The notes under the pieces: model-generated | Databases searched by the model: none | Seen by the model: the letters and a program-made list of their open reading frames with translations, nothing else | Told to the model about the DNA's origin: nothing | Program-made: the position numbers and the translations under genes | Assembly (NCBI RefSeq): GCF_012489685.1 | Contig: NC_080042.1 | Location: 82,824,397-82,888,396, forward strand | DNA from: Lotus japonicus | Taxonomy: Eukaryota > Streptophyta > Magnoliopsida > Fabales > Fabaceae | Direction of reading: 5' to 3' | DNA: 64,000 nt | Shown here: piece by piece, positions 33,688-43,900 of the stretch | Layout of the letters: the number at the start of each line of letters is the position of its first letter | Numbering within the stretch: position 1 is the first letter of the stretch

Positions 33688-34926
33688 GTGCTCGCGATAG
33701 CCCTCCCTCCTGGCATTCCTGATATCGACTTGCTGGGTGAAGAGGACGAAGTCCTGAACATTGGGGTGGTCGATATCGACCCTACTCTTGTGGCAGATGT
33801 TTGGCTGATCGGGAAAGTGCTGGCTCCTCACGTGGTGAGCAGGATCGGGCTCATCAAGTGCATGGAGAAACTATGGGAGTCTCGGAGTTGCGAGGAAGTT
33901 CGTTATGTAGGAGGAAATCTCTTCGCGTTTAGATTCACCACCACCAATGCTAGGGACCTGGTTCTCCGATCGGGCCCTTGGTTCTTTGATCGGTTCCTGA
34001 TTGCCTTGAATGTCTTCAACACGAGTGTGGATCCGAGCACCATCCCTCTGAATCGTGTTCCGTTCTGGATTCAAGTGCACGGCTTACCTTATACATACAG
34101 ATCAGAGAATCTTGCAAAGTCTCTGGGCAGAGCTTTTGATGGCTACCTGGGTTGGGACAAGTATTATGGACCGGGTCTCCGTTTCAGGGCGTGGGTTAAT
34201 GTCGAAACTCAGCTGAGACGAGGGCAAAAGATTGCTGCTGCTGGGGGAAACTCCATCAAAGTGTTCTTCAAATATGAGAAGCTTGTGAATTTTTGCTACC
34301 GTTGCGGCCGGCTTGACCACATCAAACGACACTGTGAGATGGAGGCGACGGCGAGTGAGATTTATGGGGGATGGCTGAGAACAGAAACTGATAATGAGGC
34401 CACCGGCAGAAGAGGCCAGAACTGGCAACGGGAGGAGGCACTACCCAATGAGGAAGAGGGAGACCAAGAGGGATATGAGGAAGTAGGAGATGATTCTGCT
34501 GTGAACACCAAGGCTGAGAACGAGCTTGATGTTGAAAAAGAGGTGGCCACGGGCATGCATAATGGAACATCCAAGGAAAAAGCTTTGGGCTCATCAATTC
34601 CAGTACAGACCGTGGGTGAAGGAAAAAAAGGAGAGGAGACCGTGGGGTTTATGGGAGAAAAAGACAAAGGAAAAGGTACACAAGATTTCTTTTTTGATAG
34701 TAAAAAAATTCCACATCATGTGGGGAAGCCTTTGGCAAAAAGAGGGCAGGGGATTTCTATTCGTGAACCAAAGAAACTTGAGAATAATTTTAAAAAGAGG
34801 GCCCATGTAGCATCTTCTTTGGGTGGCCACTTGCCCACAGGAGGATCACCACCGTTGAAGAAATCTAATACCGATACTGGATTGGGGATGGCGGAGACTG
34901 CGGTGCAGTCCCGCCCACCTCAATGA
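33688..34926 (+). CDS. LINE ORF1 protein: DUF4283 and zinc knuckle (412 aa)
   Basis: The open frame begins at a GTG; no in-frame ATG precedes the conserved region, so the true start codon is probably mutated. DUF4283 lies at about residues 25-150 (RSGPWFFDRFLIAL, VPFWIQVHGLPYTYRSE). A CCHC knuckle follows (CYRCGRLDHIKRHC) at about 205-218. The C-terminal half is Glu/Lys-rich and disordered. It is the RNA-binding partner of the LINE ribonucleoprotein. Its stop overlaps the ORF2 start as ATGA at 34923-34926, suggesting termination-reinitiation. Confidence 0.85.
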   Translation: MLAIALPPGIPDIDLLGEEDEVLNIGVVDIDPTLVADVWLIGKVLAPHVVSRIGLIKCMEKLWESRSCEEVRYVGGNLFAFRFTTTNARDLVLRSGPWFFDRFLIALNVFNTSVDPSTIPLNRVPFWIQVHGLPYTYRSENLAKSLGRAFDGYLGWDKYYGPGLRFRAWVNVETQLRRGQKIAAAGGNSIKVFFKYEKLVNFCYRCGRLDHIKRHCEMEATASEIYGGWLRTETDNEATGRRGQNWQREEALPNEEEGDQEGYEEVGDDSAVNTKAENELDVEKEVATGMHNGTSKEKALGSSIPVQTVGEGKKGEETVGFMGEKDKGKGTQDFFFDSKKIPHHVGKPLAKRGQGISIREPKKLENNFKKRAHVASSLGGHLPTGGSPPLKKSNTDTGLGMAETAVQSRPPQ

Positions 34927-37900
34927 AGATTCTATCGTGGAACTGCCGTGGGCTTGGGAACCTGCGGGCAGTACGAGCCCTGAAAAGGCTCATCCACTCT
35001 AAAGTTCCTGATGTGGTACTTGTTATGGAAACTAGGCTATATGAGTCGGAGGTTTTGAGACATAGAGGGATTGGTGGTTTGCACAATGTTTTCCCAGTTC
35101 AGTGCGCAGGACAAGGGAGATCCAGAGCTGGAGGGTTATGTCTTTTTTGGGGAAGTGAATTTGAAGTTGAGGTAATATCAGCTTCTTTACATCATATTTT
35201 GTTTAAGATTTTTCATTCTGAGGATAGAACAGAGATGAGGTGCTTGGGAGTTTATGGTTTCCCGGATGAGAGGAAGAAAGCAACTTGGGATTTGGTTCGT
35301 CGGTTCACGCCAGACAGCTCTATTCCTTTTATGTGTTTTGGTGACTTTAATGACATCCTCTCCCCGGCAGATAAACTGGGAGGGGACCCCCCCTGATATT
35401 GATAGATTACAGGAGGTGTCTCATGCATGTGCTGATTGTGAGTTGCATGAGGTTGATTTTTCAGGTTACCGGTTCACTTGGTCAAATAAGAGGAAGAAGC
35501 CTGATACAATTGAAGAGAGATTAGATTATGCTCTTATTAATGAGGCGTGGGGAGCTCTATGGCCAGTAATTTCAGTCTATCACTTACCTCGCTACAGATC
35601 GGACCACAATCCGATTCTGGTGTTCAGTGGCTCTCGGAAAATGAGGAAAGAGTTGGCTAGGTCGAATTTGTTTCGTTTTGAACAGTTGTGGTTGCAGGCA
35701 GGGGATGAATGTGCTGAGGTGGTGACCGAAACATGGGAAAGAATGAGGGGAGATCTACCCGATAAAATTTCTCAGGTGGGGTCGGTTCTACAGGGGTGGG
35801 GAAAGGAAAAATTTGGAGATTTGCCGCGAAAAATTTCAGATCAGAGAGGCCTTCTAGAGAGACTTCAGAGGAGTGATCAGACTGATGAGGTGGTGGAGAG
35901 CACCAAGGAGGCCGAAAGGTTGTTAGATAGTTTGCTTGAGCAAGAGGAGGTCCTGTGGGCACAGAGATCCATAGCATCTTGGCTAAAACTGGGAGACCGA
36001 AACACTGGTTTCTTTCATCAGAAAGCTTCACAGCGGCGGCGCAGGAACCTGATTGAGCTTCTCAAAGATGATAATGGGAGGAAATATGAGGATGACAGGG
36101 ACATTTCTAGAGTGTTGACAGAGTATTTTGGGACTTTGTTCTCCACTTCTTCTCCGGTAGGGGTGGAAGAAACGACTGCACTTGTGGCTGGGCGGTTATC
36201 ACCAGCTCATCTGGAGATTCTAGCAGATCCGTTCACAAAGGAAGATGTTGAGGAGGCTTTATTTCAGATGCATCCGACGAAGGCTCCAGGTCTAGACGGA
36301 TTGCCAGCTCTTTTCTATCAGAGATTCTGGTCAGTAATAGGAGATGATGTGGCTCAGTTTTGCTTGGAGATTCTCAGTGGTGCGAGATCACCAGGTACAA
36401 TTAACCAGACTTTGCTTGTTTTAATTCCTAAGGTGAAAAAGTCTGTGCATGCAAACCAATTTAGACCAATTAGTTTATGTTGTGTGATTTTTAAAATTAT
36501 TACAAAAACAATTGCAAATCGGTTAAAATTGATTTTGCCTGATATCATATGTCATTCGCAAAGTGCGTTTGTACCTGGTAGATTGATTACAAACAACGCT
36601 TTAATTGCTTTCGAATGCTTTCATTATATGAAGAAGAAAATAAATGGCCGGAATGGCATAATGGCTTTGAAATTAGACATGTCGAAAGCGTATGACAGAA
36701 TTGAGTGGCCTTTTTTGAGGTCGGTGATGGAAAAAATGGGCTTCCCACTTTGTTGGGTGAATTTGATTATGAGTTGTGTTTCTACAGTTAATTTTTCTAT
36801 TATGTTAAATGGCAATCCGCAGCCACAGTTTGCACCCGGAAGAGGGTTGCGACAGGGTGACCCGTTATCCCCTTATCTGTTCATCCTATGTGGTGAGGTT
36901 TTTTCTGCACTAATTGAGCGACAAATGTTGTCTGGTGGCCTTCATGGTCTTAAAATTGCACGTTCTGCACCTGCTATTTCTCACCTTTTGTTTGCAGATG
37001 ATAGTATAATTTTTTCCCGTGCAAGTGTTCATGAAGCAGAATGTGTAAAAAATATTTTGCGAACATATGAACAAGCATCGAGACAAGTGATTAACCTGGA
37101 TAAATCAATGCTTTCGGGTAGCCGAAATGTGCATGAAAATTGTCTTAATGAGCTTACACAGCTGTTGGGAGTAAAGGCAATTGAAAGTTTTGATAAATAT
37201 CTAGGATGACCTACTATTATTGGCAAATCCAAAACTCAAATTTTTAATTTTGTTAAAGAAAGAGTTTGGAAAAAATTGAAAGGTTGGAAAGAAAAATCAC
37301 TTTCCCGTGCTGGGAGGGAAGTACTTATTAAATCTGTTGCTCAAGCTATTCCGTCTTATGTTATGTCATGTTTTATTTTACCTGATGGTATTTGTGCAGA
37401 TATTGACCGGATGATTGCCCGTTTCTTTTGGGGCGGAGATGTGTCTCGGAGGGGACTTCATTGGACAAACTGGGCTAACTTGTGCAAGAGCAAGTGTGAG
37501 GGAGGGCTTGGTTTTAGGGACTTCAAAGCTTTTAATGAAGCTCTTGTGGCTAAAAATTGGTGGAGAATTTACATGTACCCGGATTCTTTGTTGGGTAGAG
37601 TTTTTAAAGCGGTTTATTTTCCTTCTGTGACTATCTTGGAGGCTAGAAAGGGATATAGGCCAAGTTATGCGTGGTCTAGTATCCTGAAAGCGGGGGGAAA
37701 ATAGAGGGTGGCTTGAGGTGGAGAGTGGGGGATGGTACAAAAATAAATTTGTTGCTAGATAAATGGCTCCCAGATGGTTCCCCTTTGGTTTATAGACAGG
37801 AAACTGTGGAAGACCTTAGGCTGGAGAAAGTGGCGGATTTGATAGATAATGGGCGCTGGAATGTTGAGTTGATCCAAGAGGCTTTTAGTCCTCTCACTGC

Positions 37901-39026
37901 CCAGAAAATTTTGGCAATTCCACTTGCAAACCAAGGTAATGTGGATTCTATATATTGGTTTGATTCCACTAATGGTATTTATGTGTGTAAGTCAGGATAC
38001 AATTTCATCAGGTCCTTGGTGGCTAGAGAGGAGGCTTCAACATCCTCGGGTCCTCTACTCCAGACGAAGCTTTGGCGCAGGTTCTGGGCTAGCCCAGCCT
38101 TGCCACGGTGCAAGGAAGTAGCTTGGAGGGCTGTACAAAATTTTCTTCCAATGAGAGGAGAACTTGTGAAGAGGGGGATGCAGCTTGATCCATGCTGTCC
38201 TTTTTGCGAGACCGAAGTCGAGACATGTGGTCACTTGTTTTTGAAATGCCCTGCGGTAGAGAGGGTGTGGTTTGCGTCGGATTTGGCGATTAGAACTGAA
38301 AGTTTCAGCTCGGTTCATGCTTTGATGGTGGCGGTTTTAGAGGAGGATGATGTAGATTTTATAGCAGCAGTACAACAGCTTATGTACGTGATTTGGGAGG
38401 CTCGGAACTCCATGGTGTTTAATGGGAGGAATCTGGATGTGGGAGATGTGCTGCGGAGGTCATCCATGTTGAAGCCTTGGGATGATGGTATTCATATTCC
38501 TCAATCACTGACAGCTTCACGCCCTGCAAATTGGAAGAGGCCAGAGGAAGGAATTGTCAAAATAAATTTTGATGCTTCAGTTAAGAACGAGATTGGTGGT
38601 CTAGGAATGGTAGCTCGGGACTCTCATGGTGCGATTCTAGGAGCTGCAGCTTTGTATCCGGTTAGTGTGATCTCCCATTTGCTTGGCGAGGCTTGCGGTT
38701 TCCGATGGGCACTGAAGTTGGCGACGGAGTTTGGTTTCCGATCAGTTTGCTTTGAAACTGACTGCTTACAGCTATTTGAATGGTGGAAGAAGGGCTCTAT
38801 TGGTTTGTCTTATTTAGATACTATTGTTCGCGAATGTCGTCTTTTTACTTCTGCTTTTAGTTATTTTCAGTTTACCTTTGTGAGACGTTCAGGTAATTTA
38901 GTTGCCGATTTTCTGGCTAGGAATGCCTCTAATTTCCCCAACTCTGTTTGGGTGGAAGAGGTACCTTATGATGTAGATCACTTGGTGATCAAAGATGCTT
39001 TGGCTTCATCGCCTGATTTGATTTAA
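34923..39026 (+). pseudogene. LINE ORF2: AP endonuclease, RT, zf-RVT and RNase H, broken by two frameshifts and one stop
   Basis: The endonuclease domain starts at ATG 34923 (ILSWNCRGLGN, DVVLVMETRL, CFGDFND). A frameshift falls in a run of seven C at about 35386-35392. The next frame carries the end of the endonuclease (RYRSDHNPIL) and the RT: KAPGLDGLPALFYQ, FRPISLCC, SAFVPGRLI, KLDMSKAYDRIEW, GLRQGDPLSPYLF and the catalytic FADD. A TGA stop interrupts it at 37207-37209, after KYLG. A second frameshift lies at about 37690-37705. The last frame has the zf-RVT region (LWRRFW, CPFCETEVETCGHLFLKC) and an RNase H-like domain (INFDASV, GEACGFRWAL, ETDCLQLFEWW, NLVADFLAR). The intact protein would nick target DNA and prime reverse transcription; this copy cannot. 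Confidence 0.92.
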
Positions 39027-39070
39027 TTTAATTCCAGGTCAATTTCAAAAAAAAAAAAAGCATCGCTAAA

Positions 39071-39969
39071 TCTTTTGCGAGGAACTATACGGTCCATCGC
39101 AAGTTAAGACGGAAAATATTCGTGGCAAATTGATTTATGTTCCGTCGCTAAACACTTGTAAATTTTTAATTCATTTAGAGATGACTTTTTTCGTCGCTAA
39201 ATCTACCAAAGATTATTTTCTCTACTATCTAGCGAAATAGTTTACTTATCTAGAGACAAAATTTTCCCTGTATATGCTTTCTAGCTCTTGACCTGAACAT
39301 AGCACCAGCAACAACTCAAACTATGATCACAACCTAGCTCAACTATCCTTACAGTAATTGTCACTGCTATGAGTTATAGATAACTCTGATTTCTACAATA
39401 TATGGGTTGATAATAATGGTCAAGGAACTATAAGTAAACTAATATTTGAAGTCTTAGCTAACTATAATTTGAATGCATTAAACTTGTGGGGTCAGGCTGG
39501 CTTAGGTGAGCTAACTGGTGAGGTATGAGGTATGGTTATACAATATTGACTGCTCATTGAACAACTCACTGCCAAAAGCCACATATATTAGCACAATAAA
39601 GTTGAGGTATGATTCATGGGTGAGCCTATGACTATCAAATGGGCAACCTATCAGAGTTTCAAGTGCCAATCAATCTTCGATTGGGGACTTTGAATTATGT
39701 CTTCTCTCTCATAATTTAGCTTACATTAGTTCTCAGTGAAATATAAAGAAAAAGTGAATTATCTTGCAGCAACACAAGTACTAAACTCGAGCATGAAGGA
39801 CACATCAATTTCTCAGGGTTCAAAATGGTGGATTTACCCATTTCCATACTTTGATACATTTGAATCTGCATTCATTTGGCTGTATTTGAATCCCACTTTC
39901 AAATTTCAAGTGTATTTATTTAAATCCTTTAAATCACATAATGATAGGATGTAAGTTTTATTCGAAACG
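39071..39969. other. Intergenic DNA after the LINE
   Basis: The right half of the CGTCGCTAAA-type repeat runs to about 39250. The remainder is AT-rich with no recognised feature. A 72-residue frame at 39736-39954 lacks any family resemblance and is not called. Confidence 0.5.
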
Positions 39970-40480
39970 TGTATACAGATGACATGACAGTTCAATGGGC
40001 AATTCGAGGACATTCCGGTTTTGGTCGTATGGTTAGGTCTAAGGATGACATTTGGTTAGTTGGTTGTGCAGGACACATAGGCGTCTCTGACAGCCTCCGC
40101 ACTGAGATGTTAGCAATCTTTCACGACCTTGATATCTATAGGTAACATGGTTTTAGACATATTGAACTTTATTTTAATTCTAAGCTTGTTTTGAGTCTTT
40201 TGAAGGATGTTCATCTTACGCAACATCATTATGCTTCGATTATTAGTCGAACCAAGATGCTCATTCAGCATGATTGAGTTGTCTTTTGCTATCACTTGTT
40301 TCGTGAAAGGAATGTTGCAAAAGATTATTTGGCGAAGCATTGTGTTTCGTCTTCTTCTTCCGTGATAATTTGGGAAGCTCCGCATAATGGTCTTCCCTCT
40401 ATTTTAGTAGCTTTTTTTTGGCACAACTTCAAAACTTTTTTTTTCATTTCCCCTTTGCTCTTTGTACAAAAAAAAAAAAG
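39970..40480 (+). pseudogene. 5'-truncated LINE fragment: RNase H-like domain
   Basis: One frame reads WAIRGHSGFGRMVRSKDDIW, then LVGCAGHIG and SDSLRTEMLAIFHDL, the RNase H domain found at the C-terminus of plant LINE ORF2. The tail (RERNVAKDYLAKH, then SSSSVIIWEAPHNGL) also fits. A stop interrupts it near 40276. An A-run after CTTTGTAC at about 40468-40480 marks the LINE 3' end. It is a short dead insertion upstream of the NTR gene. Confidence 0.7.
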
Positions 40481-40927
40481 AAAACGTGTATTGAAGCAAT
40501 GAGAAAGACCAACACTTTCAACAAAAAAAAAAAGAGGCCAACCCATTTTCCTTATAGCCCTTGATATAAATTTATTCAAGAAAAAACTTAATTGCACAAT
40601 TTAATTTTTTTTACCGGTTAATCAGAATTCACTCTTTTATCACATTATAAATAAAATAAAATAAATCCAAAAAAATATGGAAAAACATATGATTGAATAT
40701 CTAGGTAAAAAAAATTACATTATGAGAGCATATATTTTAAATTTAAATTCAATATATATATATATATATACATATATTAATTAATTAATCACAAGTATTT
40801 TCTTTTTCCTAAGATCGAGAATGAGTTCAAAAAATCAGTTTTAACCACCGTAACAGAAAATAATTTAATAGTATAGTTTAAAAATAGAATGATGTAAAAT
40901 TAAAAGGAAAAGAGTCAAAGGAGGGAA
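40481..40927 (+). promoter_or_regulatory. Promoter region of the NTR gene
   Basis: AT-rich DNA between a LINE fragment and the NTR start. It includes a TA dinucleotide run at about 40752-40771 and several A-runs. No canonical TATA box can be singled out from the AT background. Confidence 0.4.
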
Positions 40928-43900
40928 ATGAAATTTAGATTTTGCCCCAATCACAACTGGTCCAAACTCTTTACCGCAGCGCGCAACTTCGTCGGTGCTC
41001 GTCGCGCTTCCACTTCCTCCGCCTCCGCCGCCATGGCTGACAACCAGATCCTCAAAACCAAGCTCTGCATCATCGGAAGCGGTCCCGCCGCCCACACCGC
41101 CGCCGTCTACGCCGCCCGCGCCGAGCTCAAACCAATCCTCTTCGAAGGCTGGATGGCCAACGACATCGCCCCCGGCGGCCAACTCACCACCACCACCGAC
41201 GTCGAGAATTTCCCCGGCTTCCCTGAAGGCATCATGGGCGGCGAGCTCATGGAGCGTTGCCGTCAGCAGTCTCTCCGCTTCGGCACCGAGATTTTCACCG
41301 AGACCGTTTCCAATGTCGATTTCTCCGCACGGCCTTTTAGGGTTTTCGCTGAATCGAAAACCGTCGTGGCTGATTCCATCATCGTCGCCACTGGAGCTGT
41401 TGCGAAGAGATTGCCGTTCACAGGCTCCGGTGATGGTCCTGATGGCTACTGGAACCGCGGGATATCGGCTTGCGCTGTGTGTGATGGTGCGGCCCCCATC
41501 TTCAGGAACAAGCCGCTGGCGGTGATCGGTGGTGGGGACTCTGCCATGGAGGAAGCGAATTTCCTCACCAAGTATGGTTCTGAGGTGTATATAATCCACC
41601 GGAGGGACTCGTTCAGGGCCTCGAAGATTATGCAGAGCAAGGCGTTGAGCAATAGCAAGATCAAGGTGATATGGAACTCGGCTGTGGTCGAGGCGTATGG
41701 GGAGGGAGATAGCAAGAGGGTTCTTGGTGGGCTGAAGGTGAAGAATTTGGTGACTGAAGAGGTTTCTGATTTGAAGGTCAATGGTTTATTCTTTGCAATT
41801 GGGCACGAGCCTGCCACTAAGTTCTTGGATGGTCAGCTAGAACTGGATTCTGATGGCTACGTTGTGACAAAGCCAGGGACCACAAAGACTAGTGTTGAAG
41901 GAGTGTTTGCTGCTGGGGATGTTCAGGACAAGAAATATAGGCAAGCTATTACAGCTGCTGGCACTGGTAATCTCGCGACCTTATCTCATCATTGTTACTT
42001 TATAGATTTACCTAAATTAGATACAACTATATAAGTGTTCATTGGTGTTTATCTGTGCGTTTGTGATCCTGAATTTGAAACATTGAAACATAGCCATGTT
42101 TGTGTTTCAATTATATTTGGTACTATCCATATTGTTGATTATCATCTTACAGTATTGGTGATAGCCCATTATTTGATTGATTGACCGCCGGTAAGACAAG
42201 CTGACTGACTTTTTCTCAAAATAGATTGGGAATGGGATTGATTCCAGAGAGAATATAGTTGTATGACATTGTATTGGTGAACAAACCTTCACCTTCACAG
42301 TCTATTTGGTATAGACAATACTGAACAGGTCGTGTGATTAGTTACGGGTTCATCGAAGGTGGTGTATTTTTTGGTATATATGATTGTCATTGTAGTGTAA
42401 TGGTCTGAATGCCCTGTTTTTTGGTATATATGATTGGTATATATTAGGATGATTAATATTGAGGATGCTTTTTTCTTTTGCTGGGATTTGGTTTACTTTA
42501 ATAAATCATTGCATTCTAAGAAAGACAGAAATTGTAACTTATTCCGGATTTTTATGACTATAATTCAAGATACTGTAGATGTAAGATAGTTCTAATGAAT
42601 TAAGTGCTAACCTTCTTATCATTCATCAACTCTATGTAATTATATTTTTATCTCGCATAGTTTCTTTCAGAACTCCTAGTCTATTAATCTATGCCTTTTC
42701 TATTTTTATTTGTGATTGCTCAGTTAGTCCTTGGGTTAGATTAGATTACAGAGGTAAAATTAATCAGAGAAAGAGTTAATGTTCTTTGACATTAACTTCT
42801 AAACATTTGATGCTCGAATTGGATTATTTTCTAGTATTATGTGCTACTCCACTGATTGATTGCTTCCAATTACAACATCAATACTTTCAGCCATCATCAA
42901 AGATGGGTGTCCCATTCTGTTAGGAACTTCTGTACCATGACCGAGCAAGTTTGATATTTTCATTTTCGAATGAATTTGGCTCATTGCATTATACTCTGAT
43001 AAAATCCAAGACCAAGAAGCGCAGAAAATGAGCATATGAAAGGAAAACTGCTTTATTTTTGGAACATAAGAGTTAAACTCCTTACAAGCACAGATAATAG
43101 GCTCTGAGTACACTAAGAAAATAGTAGGATTGTAAAAAAAAGGAAGACAAAAGCTAGATGGTACTCTGCAGAATCAGATGTGTTCTTTCATCCTAAAACA
43201 CCTCTTCCTCTTCATACTTTCCTCTCTCAATTCTTGGCAATCCCCTACTCATTCACACCCACTATAAAATCCCATGTGACTACAAAGGATGATCTGGCCC
43301 ACCTGCCCCCCCCCCCCCCCGTTATCTCCTTCTGATAGGAACCTGTACCCCATAGATATTGTTAGTCAAGTGATGTTAGATAAGTGAGTTATTTAGGGAG
43401 TAGAGGAGGGGGTACTATATATAAGGGAGAATTAAGAGGGATTGAGTATCCTTGGGATTATTTGGGAATTGGGACTAAGGAGAGCTAGTTAGATGAGTCT
43501 CTCTAATATTCATCTGTTTCTTGTAACCTGCTCTTATTTCCTAATTGGGAATTAGAGTTCTTACCGAATAATAACAGTTTCTTCGTCTTGGCTGACTTCT
43601 ATCACCTTCATTCTCTTGGTGTGGATCTGTTCATGGTCCTAACTCCTATCAATATCACCACCAATAAGACTCTCCTGGTCCTCAAGGTGAAATGGCAAAA
43701 CTGATTGTGAATGGTATCATAGTCTTCCCAATTATCTTCATGTCCCTGGGAAATTTATTTTCCCAATGTATCAAATCTTTCTAGTCTCATCCAATCAAAT
43801 GTGTGTCTTATGGCTAGAACAACTGCTGATTTAGGAAAAATCTCTCCAATGCCTTAAAAGGGGACATCCCAAATTCCCAATCAAGGCATTCTGGGAGGTG

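Larger units (their letters stand above)
33431..39058 (+). mobile_element. L1-type LINE (non-LTR retrotransposon), nearly full length
   Basis: It has a 5' UTR, ORF1 (DUF4283 plus zinc knuckle), a broken ORF2 (endonuclease, RT, zf-RVT, RNase H) and a terminal A-run at 39047-39059. The duplication AGCATCGCTAAA flanks it (33419-33430 and 39059-39070). Length is about 5.6 kb. The lesions in ORF2 and loss of an ORF1 start codon mean it is no longer active. The sharp poly-A and intact target duplication indicate moderate age. Confidence 0.92.

Noticed and set aside
39736..39954. 72-residue frame rich in aromatic residues
   Set aside because: No family resemblance, weak context, AT-rich surroundings.
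40865..41599. 244-residue minus-strand Gly/Asp-rich frame
   Set aside because: It is a shadow of the GC-rich first exon of NTR.
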